A stretch of DNA of 64,000 nt from positions 83,641 to 147,640 of the forward strand of contig NZ_JASBQY010000001.1 in NCBI RefSeq assembly GCF_029960645.1, given 5' to 3'. The translations under genes and the position numbers were made by a program. Each line of letters starts with the position of its first letter. Within the stretch, counting starts at the first letter, position 1. The notes under the pieces are model-generated. The model was given only the letters and a program-made list of their open reading frames with translations, did not search any database and had not been told where the DNA came from. Source of the stretch: Arthrobacter sp. AL12. GTDB lineage: Bacteria > Actinomycetota > Actinomycetes > Actinomycetales > Micrococcaceae. Shown in pieces: positions 17,951-25,279 of this stretch.

Positions 17951-18889
17951 ATGACGATCCACCCACTTGAGTTGCCGCCGACGGGCAACCTCTGGCGCAC
18001 CGAGCAACTGTTGGACCTCGGTTATGGCTCACGGGCCATCCGTTCACTCCTGGAGTCGGGCACGCTCGTCCGGCTCCGACACGGCTGCTACGTCCGGGCC
18101 AGCGTGTGGCTCGCCCAGACCCCGAGTGCCCGGAGCAGGCAGCTCATCTATGCGCATGCCCACGGAACGCGGACGACGTCGACTGGCCGCTTCCTCTATA
18201 GCCACACGTCCGCAGCGCGCCTCCGCCGGCTTCACCTGTGGGACGTGGATGACGCAATCCATGTCCTCCAGAAGGTACGACCGTCGAACGAGCGCCACGG
18301 GAGGGACGTCCGCTGCCACACGCGTCCCTTCGCCGATGACGACGTCGCCGTTGTCAACGGACTACGGACAACATCCCTGGAGCGCACCGTTGCTGACTGC
18401 GCCATGATGCTGCACTTCAGGCAGGCACTGATCCTCACGGACCACGCGCTCCGGCTGGGCGCGGACCAATCCGCACTGCAGGCCTTGGCAGACTCGCTGG
18501 ACGGCCGTCGGGGGATCCGGACGTTCCGCCGCGTGCTGGCCACGGCCGACCCGCGGTCCGAATCTCCCGGCGAAAGCCTGAGCCGAGAGCTGATTCTCCG
18601 CCTACGGATCAGGCCCCCGGTGCCGCAGTTTGAAGTGTCAAGCCGCGCCGGACGGCATCGCCTGGACTTTGCGTGGAAGGAGGAGATGGTCGCTCTCGAG
18701 TTCGATGGCAGAACCAAGTACTTCGACTACAGACCCACACCCGAGGTGATCTTTGAGGAACGGCGCCGGGAGAAAGCCCTCGAGGAAGAGGGATGGCGGT
18801 TTGTTCGCGTTGAGTGGAAGGACCTCTTCCGGGAGCAGGAATTCAAGAACCGCATTCTTCGCGCGTTGGCTGGCCGCCCAACGCCCTGA
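17951..18889 (+). CDS. AbiEi-like / DUF559 endonuclease-like protein
   Basis: 312-residue protein. The N-terminal half resembles the AbiEi-antitoxin-like winged-helix group (GNLWRTEQLLDLGYGSRAIRSLL, then RLRHGCYVRASVWL). The C-terminal third resembles DUF559/Vsr-like PD-(D/E)XK nucleases: HRLDFAWKEEMVALEFDGRT, followed by E-R-R-R-E-K-A-L-E-E-E-G-W and VRVEWKDL, where D, E and K could be the metal site. No AbiEii-type toxin gene is adjacent, so a toxin-antitoxin role is not supported. ATG 17951 is preferred; TTG 17930 is in frame. The gene sits with the repeats and LacI remnant between tgt and the YhhQ-type gene, consistent with inserted accessory DNA. Confidence 0.75.
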   Translation: MTIHPLELPPTGNLWRTEQLLDLGYGSRAIRSLLESGTLVRLRHGCYVRASVWLAQTPSARSRQLIYAHAHGTRTTSTGRFLYSHTSAARLRRLHLWDVDDAIHVLQKVRPSNERHGRDVRCHTRPFADDDVAVVNGLRTTSLERTVADCAMMLHFRQALILTDHALRLGADQSALQALADSLDGRRGIRTFRRVLATADPRSESPGESLSRELILRLRIRPPVPQFEVSSRAGRHRLDFAWKEEMVALEFDGRTKYFDYRPTPEVIFEERRREKALEEEGWRFVRVEWKDLFREQEFKNRILRALAGRPTP

Positions 18890-18905
18890 GCCGCTGGCCG
18901 CCGCC

Positions 18906-19616
18906 CTACGCGCCGTAGCTCGGTTCGCGCCTCTTGATCCAGCCGATCGAGGCCGCGGTGACCGGGACGAAGAGGAACTCCACGAGGGTCTTGTAGAGGA
19001 AACCCACGACGACATAGTTCACGAACGTGCCGACGTCGGTGATCCCAATCACGGAAGCGGCGATGCTGCAGAAGATCAGCGTGTCCACGAACTCGCCGGC
19101 GACCGAGGACCCCATGATGCGCGCCCAAAGGGACTTCTCCCCCGTGCGTGCCTTCATCTTCACGAGGATCCAGGCGTTGATGGTCTGCCCGGCCAGGAAC
19201 GCCAGCAGGGAGGCCAGCACGATCAGCGGAACCGGGCCCAGCGCGCCTTCCAGAGCGGTCTGCTTGGCGACACCGAAGTCGTCGTCGAAGCCCGGCAAGG
19301 CGATGATGATCCAGTAACAGAGCGATGCAAAGACGGAGAGCGCGAAGGCGGTAATGATGGCCTTGCGGGCCACCTTGAAGCCATAAACCTCGCTGATGAC
19401 GTCCCCGAGGATGTAGGCCAGCGGGAAGAGGAAGAAGCCGCCGTCGGTGATGACCGGGCCGATCGCCACGCCCTTCGATGCCCCGATGTTGGACAGAATC
19501 AGCACGACCGCCATGACGGCCAGCAGGATGCCGAAGTAGGAGGAACCAATGGAGGCGAACTTTGGCGGCGCAGCGGCCGGGAACGTCTGGGCGGAAGTCA
19601 TGGGTATTCCATTCAT
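18906..19616 (-). CDS. Queuosine precursor transporter, YhhQ/VUT family
   Basis: 236-residue integral membrane protein of the VUT (YhhQ, formerly DUF165) family, which imports queuosine precursors such as preQ1 or queuine. About six to seven hydrophobic segments are visible (YFGILLAVMAVVLILSNIG; FFLFPLAYILGDVISEVYG; ALSVFASLCYWIIIALPGF; VPLIVLASLLAFLAGQTINA; and others). ILGDVISEVYG and the charged GSSVAGEFVDTLIF are family hallmarks. Two starts are possible (19616 or Met6 at 19601); neither has a strong ribosome site. It faces tgt across an accessory segment, and together they indicate queuosine salvage. Confidence 0.88.
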   Translation of the reverse strand: MNGIPMTSAQTFPAAAPPKFASIGSSYFGILLAVMAVVLILSNIGASKGVAIGPVITDGGFFLFPLAYILGDVISEVYGFKVARKAIITAFALSVFASLCYWIIIALPGFDDDFGVAKQTALEGALGPVPLIVLASLLAFLAGQTINAWILVKMKARTGEKSLWARIMGSSVAGEFVDTLIFCSIAASVIGITDVGTFVNYVVVGFLYKTLVEFLFVPVTAASIGWIKRREPSYGA

Positions 19617-19932
19617 AGTGGTTCGCTCGGCGTCCTGGGTCCTCGGGGAGAACCTCGCTGGCCAGCCGGCTGTATTAGCACTGGACGGGTCCGGAGAACT
19701 GGCTGCCGGAACCGTCTACCATTCTCTCACCCGCGGTCTGGAGTTGTTGTTGGAGTTGCGGCACGGGCCCGCCTCCCGTCTGCAGGCACGCCGACCGGCC
19801 TGGCTTTCGCGGCGGCCTCCCATCCGGCTACCCTCTCAACGACGACGGCGGGCCACCGGCCGCCGGAGCAAAGTCCCGGAGCCGGCAACCCGCCGTCGTC
19901 GTACTCACCGCCGGTTCGGCGGTCCACAAACG
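19617..19932. other. Intergenic region between YhhQ-type and MFS genes
   Basis: No convincing gene. It should contain the promoter and leader of the YhhQ-type gene and the 3' end of the MFS transcript. The only clear structure is the long hairpin at 19839-19902. I looked for a preQ1-type riboswitch in the leader and could not support one. Confidence 0.5.
19839..19902 (-). terminator. 14-bp perfect hairpin downstream of the MFS gene
   Basis: ACGACGACGGCGGG (19839-19852) pairs perfectly with CCCGCCGTCGTCGT (19889-19902) around a 36-nt loop. It lies 30 bp past the MFS stop codon in the direction of transcription. No T-run follows, as is common for actinobacterial terminators. The assignment is by position and structure. 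Confidence 0.5.
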
Positions 19933-21345
19933 CTAGCGGCGCGAGGAGTCGACGAGGTCCTTGTCATCGTCCCTGCGGCCGTCGCCGGAAACTGCCGGTC
20001 CGGCAGCGGGCTCCCACGCGTGGCCTTGTTCGTGGTCCAGGTGGGTGGACTTCTTATTCTTCAGCGCGAAGATGTAGACCACCAGCGAGATGGCGATGGC
20101 CACGGTGACGTAGGTGAAGAACAGGTCCACGCGCTCGGCCTTCTGGAACGCCGCACCCAGCAGCGGAACCGTTCCGCCGAACAGCGAGTTCGCGATCGCG
20201 TAGCCAAGGCCGACGCCGAGGGCGCGGATGGAGGCCGGGAACAGCTCGGCCTTCACCAGTGCATTGATCGAGGTGTAGCCGCCGACGATCAGCAGGCCGC
20301 CCATCATGAGCAGGAACGCGGTGAACGGATCCTTGGTGCCGGCCAGGGTGGAGAGCAGCGGCCAGGTGAACAGGACACCGGTGATGCCGAACCAGAGCAG
20401 CAGCGGCCGGCGCCCGACCTTGTCCGAGATGATCCCGTAGACCGGCTGGAGCAGCATGAAGATGAACAGCGCCCAGAAGTTGATCACGGAGGTGTCGGTC
20501 TTGGCGATCCCGGAGGTATCGTTCATGAACTTCAGGATGAAGTTGGTGTACGTGTAGAACGCCACGGTGCCGCCGAGGGTGACGCCGATGCAGATCAGCA
20601 GCGGCTTCCAGTGCTGGGTGAACAGCAGCTTCATGGTGCCGGGCTGCGCAACGCCGGCCACGGCCGGAACCTTGGCGGCCTCGACCTGCTCGGCGGACAC
20701 GGTTTCTTCCATCGAGCGCCGCAGCCACAGGACTACGAGCGCGGCCACGCCGCCAATAGCGAACGGGATACGCCAGCCCCACTCGGTCAGGGCGCCCTTG
20801 TCCATGGTGTTCTGCAGGATGACGAGGACCAGCAGGGCCAGCATCTGGCCGCCGATCAGGGTGACGTACTGGAAGCTGGAGAAGAATCCGCGACGCTTGG
20901 ACGTGGCGGCCTCGGACATGTAGGTGGCGCTGGTGCCGTATTCGCCGCCCACGGAGAAGCCCTGGACCAGCCGCACCACGATCAACAGAATCAGTGCCCA
21001 GACGCCGATCTGCTGGGTCGTCGGAAGGATGGCGATGGCGAAGGAACCGGCGGACATGATCGTCACGCTGAGCGTCAGGGCCGCCTTGCGTCCCTTGCGG
21101 TCGGCATAGCGGCCGAAGAACCAGGCGCCGACCGGGCGCATCAGGAACGACGTAGAGAAGACGGCCATGGCCTCAAGGCCCGCCTGCAGCTCGTCCTTGG
21201 AATTGAAGAAATGCGACTGGAAATATGCCGCGAAAACTGTGTAAACGTAGAGGTCGTACCACTCCACGAGGTTGCCGGCAGAGCCTTTGAGAATATTGCT
21301 GACGGCTCTTCTCGTCTGCGCCGATTCGGACAGCTGGGTGCTCAT
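19933..21345 (-). CDS. MFS transporter, metabolite:H+ symporter (KgtP/ProP-like)
   Basis: 470-residue twelve-segment transporter of the metabolite:H+ symporter group that includes alpha-ketoglutarate permease and ProP. Visible motifs are GNLVEWYDLYVYTVFAAYF in segment 1, RPVGAWFFGRYADRKGRKAA (the MFS loop 2-3 motif), and RLVQGFSVGGEYGTSATYM in segment 4. The C-terminal tail is hydrophilic. ATG 21345 is preceded by AGGAAGGTTCATTG; an in-frame start at 21375 lacks such a site. The substrate is probably an organic acid or osmolyte, by family only. It diverges from the pyridoxine-kinase-like gene. Confidence 0.9.
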   Translation of the reverse strand: MSTQLSESAQTRRAVSNILKGSAGNLVEWYDLYVYTVFAAYFQSHFFNSKDELQAGLEAMAVFSTSFLMRPVGAWFFGRYADRKGRKAALTLSVTIMSAGSFAIAILPTTQQIGVWALILLIVVRLVQGFSVGGEYGTSATYMSEAATSKRRGFFSSFQYVTLIGGQMLALLVLVILQNTMDKGALTEWGWRIPFAIGGVAALVVLWLRRSMEETVSAEQVEAAKVPAVAGVAQPGTMKLLFTQHWKPLLICIGVTLGGTVAFYTYTNFILKFMNDTSGIAKTDTSVINFWALFIFMLLQPVYGIISDKVGRRPLLLWFGITGVLFTWPLLSTLAGTKDPFTAFLLMMGGLLIVGGYTSINALVKAELFPASIRALGVGLGYAIANSLFGGTVPLLGAAFQKAERVDLFFTYVTVAIAISLVVYIFALKNKKSTHLDHEQGHAWEPAAGPAVSGDGRRDDDKDLVDSSRR

Positions 21346-21486
21346 CAATGAACCTTCCTGGATCCGGCGCCGCAAGAGGCAACACCGTCCGCCACCCTAT
21401 TCCCCGTGATCCGTGACACGTGGGTTATGTTCATATTGGTCATACGCACAATGCGGCGGGTTTTCCTGGAATGGCAGGATAGGTCC

Positions 21487-22374
21487 ATGACTTCCAACGC
21501 CACTGACTCCGCCACGCCGGCTGTTTCCGGCACCGCCCCCGACGCCGCCGCGGCCACCCCCGCCGTTGTCCTGACCATCGCCGGCTCCGAAGCGACCGGC
21601 GGCGCCGGCGCGCAGGCTGACTTGAAGACCTTCCAGGAACTCGGCGTCTTCGGCATCGCCAACCTGACATGCATCGTTTCCTTCGATCCGCAGGACAACT
21701 GGAACCACCGCTTCGTTCCGATCGACCAGCAGGTCATCGCCGACCAGCTCGAGGCGACGACGGCGGCCTACGGTGCCGCGTCCGGCGCGCCGTCCATGCT
21801 GGATACCGTGAAGATCGGCATGCTGGGCAGTCCCGCGACGATATCGACGGTCGCCGCGGCGCTGGCCGGCGCTGCGTTCAGGAACGTGGTGCTGGATCCG
21901 GTGCTGATCTGCAAGGGCCAGGAGCCCGGCCACGCGCTGGATACGGACCAGGCCCTCAAAGCTCAGATCCTGCCGCTGGCCACGTTTGTCACGCCGAACC
22001 ACTTCGAGGCCGAATCCCTCTCCGGCCTCGAAATCACCGACCTCGAATCGCTCCAGGCTGCCGCCGTCCGGATCCACGAGCTCAGCGGCGCCGCGGTGCT
22101 CGCCAAGGGCGGCGTGCGCCTGGCCGGACCCGACGCCGTCGACGTCTACTACGACGGCGAGACGCTGGAAGTCCTGTCGGCCCCGAAGGTGGGCGAAGTG
22201 GCAGTCTCCGGTGCCGGCTGCTCGCTGGCCGCCGCCGTGACGGCCGAGCTCGCCAAGGGCGCGACGCCGCTGGAGGCAGCGAGGACAGCCAAGGCCTTTG
22301 TGACCGCCGGGATCCGGAACCGGGTGGCCTCGGGAGCGCCGTTCGACGCCCTCTGGCAGGGCGGCCCGCGCTAG
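21487..22374 (+). CDS. pdxK: Pyridoxine/pyridoxal kinase-like (ThiD/PdxK family)
   Basis: 295-residue ribokinase-fold kinase, phosphorylating pyridoxine-type vitamers or hydroxymethylpyrimidine. After a variable Ala/Thr-rich N-terminus the domain begins VVLTIAGSEATGGAGAQADL. The segment VSFDPQDNWNHRFVPI resembles the ThiD-like pyridoxine kinases of Firmicutes rather than canonical ThiD. The anion-hole/catalytic loop is VAVSGAGCSLAAAVTAELAKG, where the catalytic Asp of the usual G-A-G-D is replaced by Cys (GAGC), as in the PdxK-type ThiD paralogues. ATG 21487 lies 5 bases after AGG in GGCAGGATAGGTCC. The symbol is my best reading. Confidence 0.78.
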   Translation: MTSNATDSATPAVSGTAPDAAAATPAVVLTIAGSEATGGAGAQADLKTFQELGVFGIANLTCIVSFDPQDNWNHRFVPIDQQVIADQLEATTAAYGAASGAPSMLDTVKIGMLGSPATISTVAAALAGAAFRNVVLDPVLICKGQEPGHALDTDQALKAQILPLATFVTPNHFEAESLSGLEITDLESLQAAAVRIHELSGAAVLAKGGVRLAGPDAVDVYYDGETLEVLSAPKVGEVAVSGAGCSLAAAVTAELAKGATPLEAARTAKAFVTAGIRNRVASGAPFDALWQGGPR

Positions 22375-22477
22375 CCGTACATACAACGCCCCCTCACGTC
22401 CGGCAGCTCCCGTCCGGAGGCCCCCTCACGTCCTGAGGAAGCGTCCGGTCTTTGCTTGCAGAATCAGAGGGAGCGTC

Positions 22478-23755
22478 TCATGATGGGCGGGGATCGGACA
22501 CCCTGCCGATGAACAGCGGCAGCCCGGTCTCGACGTGGACGATTTCGTACTGGAACGGCCGGTCGAAGCGGACCACGTTCTTCGCGGCCACACCGCTGAC
22601 GGCCCGCGCGTTGATCTGGGTGACGGCCGCGGCGATTGTGCCCTTTTCCGCCACCGTGATGTTGGCGGACTGGGCGGCCTCTTGGAGCTTAAGGCCGCGC
22701 TGGATTGAGTCGAAGCCGGCCCCGGTGTGCAGCATTTCCCGCAGCCCCAATGCGGTGAACACCTTGCGGAGCTCACAGTTGCTCTGCTGGTCCCACCTCG
22801 GCAGGAAGATTTGCGTTGGAGACGGGGCGGCCGTTTCAAGGTCCCGGGCAACGTCGGCAAGATCCTGCGCGCCCGGCCAGGAAGCCCCGGGGCCGGGCAG
22901 CACCAGCCGCATCACAAAGCCCTCCGCATAGGGCAGGTCCACTGCCTGCCAGCCCGCGCCCCCGGCAAAGGCAAGATCCTGCACGCCCGACATGGTGGGG
23001 ACCGAAACCTGCCCGCCCTCGGGCGTCGTGAACGGCAACTCGGCGGTATCTGCCGGGTCGAAGGGGGTCTTCCACGCCGCGGCGAAGTACACCGCGTTGA
23101 GCATGCTGAAAGTGTTCCTACGGTCATACTTCGCGGGTGCCTTTTTGATCCGTCCGCCGGTGTTCTCGTTCACCCAGGCGTCGATCGCCGGCTTGGTGGC
23201 GGCCTCGTCCTGGAAGTCCACTGGGTACACTCCGGTCCCGTAATGCCGGGCCAGGGACTGCAGGTAGCCCTCCCCGGTGGGCTCGCCTGTGTCCACAAAC
23301 AAGCCGTTTGCGGTGTGCAGGACCGGCTGGCGCGGAGGGTCCTTTTCGTCCACCGAGCCGGGGTCGCCGTCGAAGGCTTCCAGGGATGCCAACAGCGCGT
23401 TGACCGCTTCGTCCCGGTGCTCGGCGGGGAGTCCCAGCACGCTGTCCATCTCGGCAGCCGTCGCGCCGGACGCTCCGGCCCGCAGCATGGCCAGGGCAAT
23501 CAGCAGGCTGCCCGGGGACGAAACCATGTTTCCTTTTCGGGCGTCCCCGCCGTCTGCCAGCAGCGCGGCGCCCAGCTTCCGCGCCGATGCCCGGAGCTGG
23601 GCCAGCTCCGCCGGGTAGGCGGACTGTTCCGCCGAAACGCGTTTGACGCCGTCGGCCATCAGCAGCGCTGGCGGCGAGACTGAGCAAGCCGTGATCGCCA
23701 GCGCCACGGCCGCCGCCCCGGAACCGATCCTCGCCAACGCCTTCTGCTTCATCAT
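22478..23755 (-). CDS. Serpin (serine protease inhibitor), predicted lipoprotein
   Basis: 425-residue serpin. A signal peptide ends ALAITAC with a lipobox Cys near residue 24, so it is likely tethered outside the cell. Serpin blocks are NMVSSPGSLLIALAMLRAGA, TANGLFVD, and NTFSMLNAVYFAAAWKTPFD. The reactive-loop hinge reads AEKGTIAAAVTQINARAVSG: P17 Glu, P15 Gly, P14 Thr and an alanine run at P12-P10, as required for inhibitory serpins. Counting from P15 Gly places P1-P1' at Val-Ser, which would favour elastase- or subtilisin-like proteases. The C-terminus F-D-R-P-F ... GLPLFIGRVSDP is intact. It converges on the pdxK-like gene. Confidence 0.92.
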   Translation of the reverse strand: MMKQKALARIGSGAAAVALAITACSVSPPALLMADGVKRVSAEQSAYPAELAQLRASARKLGAALLADGGDARKGNMVSSPGSLLIALAMLRAGASGATAAEMDSVLGLPAEHRDEAVNALLASLEAFDGDPGSVDEKDPPRQPVLHTANGLFVDTGEPTGEGYLQSLARHYGTGVYPVDFQDEAATKPAIDAWVNENTGGRIKKAPAKYDRRNTFSMLNAVYFAAAWKTPFDPADTAELPFTTPEGGQVSVPTMSGVQDLAFAGGAGWQAVDLPYAEGFVMRLVLPGPGASWPGAQDLADVARDLETAAPSPTQIFLPRWDQQSNCELRKVFTALGLREMLHTGAGFDSIQRGLKLQEAAQSANITVAEKGTIAAAVTQINARAVSGVAAKNVVRFDRPFQYEIVHVETGLPLFIGRVSDPRPS

Positions 23756-23895
23756 GCCCCAGGGCCCGCCTTACGGTGACAGTGGAACGGCGGCGCTCCA
23801 CCTAGGGCCAGTAAACCAGCGAGTCGGACCGAAGGCGACGGCGTCCGGGTCACGATTTGCCCTCCATTTGATTGGCGCACCGCCGCGGAGCCGGT

Positions 23896-24655
23896 TCAGC
23901 GCCGTGGGATGTTGCGGAGATTGCTGCGCGCCATGCTGACGGCCTCGCCGGCGCCTTGGACATTGCCGTGGCGAATCCCAGGACCTGGGCGCCCTTGATC
24001 TTCGGCGGTAGGGAGAGCGCCTTGGGGTCGGTGATCAGCTCCACCAGGGACGGGCCAGGATGGGCGAAGGCCTGCCGGTAGGCGGCCTCGATGCGGGTCG
24101 GGTCCGTGACGCGGACGGCGTGGAACCCCAGCGCCCGGGCCACCGTGGCGTAGTTGGCGTCCGGCACGTCGACGCCGAAGTCCGGGAGCCCGTCCACCAG
24201 CATCTCGAGTTTGACCATGCCCAGGGTGGAATTGTTGAAGACCACCACGTTCACGGGAAGCCGGTGTGCGGCCACCGTGATCAGCTCCCCCAGCAGCATC
24301 GACAGACCTCCGTCGCCCGATACACGACCTGGCGCCCCGGGTAGGCGAGCTGGGCGCCAATGGCGTGCGGAAGCGCGCTCGCCATCGACCCGTGCAGGTA
24401 CGAGCCGATCAGGCGGCGGGTGCCGAGCGGGTTGATGTACCGGGCGGTCCAGACGTTGCACATGCCGGTGTCGGCGGTGAAGATCGCGTCCTTCGCCGCT
24501 ACCTGGTCCAGCACCGACGCGGCGTATTCGGGGTGGATCGGCTCCTTGGTCTCCACCTTGCGGGTGTAGGCGCCGACCGCCTTGTTCATCAGCCGGTCGT
24601 GCTTCTTCAGCATCGCATTCAGGAAGCGGCGGTTCTTCTTTGGTTGAAGCAAGGG
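23896..24655 (-). pseudogene. poxB: poxB-type pyruvate oxidase, 3' half (disrupted)
   Basis: C-terminal half of a thiamine-pyrophosphate pyruvate:quinone oxidoreductase. Reading from 24655 leftward: PLLQPKKNRRFLNAMLKKHD, then IHPEYAASVLDQVAAKDAIF and GSMASALPHAIGAQLAYPG. Near 24325 a small deletion shifts frame, and the TPP motif continues as GDGGLSMLLGELITVAAHR with VVVFNNS. A second shift near 23950 leads to the C-terminal MARSNLRNIPRR, stop at 23896. A transposon adjoins at 24656; the 5' half is at 29652-30457. The TPP-binding G-D-G and N-N are still visible, but the gene is nonfunctional. Confidence 0.92.
24651..24655. repeat. Left target-site duplication AAGGG
   Basis: AAGGG immediately outside the left terminal repeat; the identical AAGGG is at 29652-29656 outside the right terminal repeat. 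Removing the element and one copy restores the poxB frame as A-L-I-P-L-L-Q-P-K-K. Confidence 0.92.
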
Positions 24656-24680
24656 TGTCAGTTTCAGAAGTCGTGTGCAC
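24656..24680 (+). repeat. Left terminal inverted repeat
   Basis: 25 bp beginning TGTCAGTTTCAGAAGTCGT and ending GTGCAC. It differs from the right terminal repeat at position 20 only (G instead of C). Confidence 0.9.
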
Positions 24681-24730
24681 TGGATCCCGGGGAAGTACGG
24701 GGCGAGTGCAGAGGACTGTTGACATCGGGC

Positions 24731-24780
24731 TGTCAGAAGTCCCGTGCACCGACATGTAAATCGTCAGAAGTCGCGTGCAC
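24731..24780 (+). repeat. Two inner TniA-type repeats at the left end
   Basis: TGTCAGAAGTCCCGTGCAC (24731-24749) and CGTCAGAAGTCGCGTGCAC (24762-24780) are 19-bp copies of the inner part of the terminal repeat, in the same orientation. The second overlaps the 3' end of the truncated resolvase gene and supplies its last codons and stop. Confidence 0.85.
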
Positions 24781-25066
24781 CAACGGTCAGGCTGATAAAA
24801 CCAATGCCGCTGTCGCTTAACCCGCCGGCGAAGTCCAGCAGGTCTTTCACGCTCCGCCCGAGGCGGTCCAGCTTCCATACGACGAGGGTGTCACCGTTGC
24901 GTAGTTGGTCCAGTGCCTGGGCGAGTCCGGGGCGCGTGGCTTTGGTTCCGCTGATGGTGTCCTCATAGATGCGGTGGCATCCTGCAGCCCGCAGCGCACC
25001 GCGCTGGAGGTCAAGGTTCTGGTCCCGTGTGGAGACTCTGGCGTATCCGATGCGGTGAGTAGTCAT
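24764..25066 (-). pseudogene. Serine resolvase (TniR-like), 3'-truncated
   Basis: 100-residue N-terminal catalytic part of a serine resolvase: MTTHRIGYARVSTRDQNLDL with the nucleophilic Ser in ARVST, then YEDTISGTKATRPGLAQALD and LVVWKLDRLGRSVKDLLDF. Intact resolvases of this type are about 180-200 residues with a C-terminal helix-turn-helix; here the homology stops after GIGFISLT. The frame runs into the inner repeat at 24762-24780 and ends V-G-A-R-D-F-stop. The catalytic domain looks intact but site-specific DNA binding must be lost. ATG 25066 is preferred; Met at 25090 is in frame. It suggests deletion of the adjacent transposition genes. Confidence 0.85.
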
Positions 25067-25238
25067 GCGGGCATGGTCGGCGGCTGTCATCGCAAGGGCG
25101 GTTTTCCACGGAACGGCGCCGGTGTTTAGCAGTGCGCGGCGGGCACCACCATTCTCGAATCAACCTGTTCTTGAAATCCTTCGGTATAGAGAATTCCTTA
25201 CACGCGGCGAATGAGGGGGACCGGCCGGAGTAGCATAG

Positions 25239-25262
25239 GTGCATAGCAATGCACATATGCAC
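25239..25262. promoter_or_regulatory. Inverted/direct repeat operator ahead of the MFS exporter
   Basis: GTGCAT (25239-25244), ATGCAC (25249-25254) and ATGCAC (25257-25262) form an inverted repeat plus a direct copy just before the MFS ribosome site. The arrangement fits an ArsR/SmtB-type operator. Binding by the repressor encoded two genes on is inferred. Confidence 0.55.
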
Positions 25263-25279
25263 TTAATGGAGTTGGACTG

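Noticed and set aside
19617..19838. preQ1 riboswitch in the YhhQ leader
   Set aside because: No preQ1 aptamer pattern could be recognised; only generic GC hairpins.
19549..21351. 600-residue open frame on the plus strand over the MFS gene
   Set aside because: It is the GC-bias shadow of the minus-strand MFS transporter, is rich in Arg/Gly/His/Gln, and shows no family.
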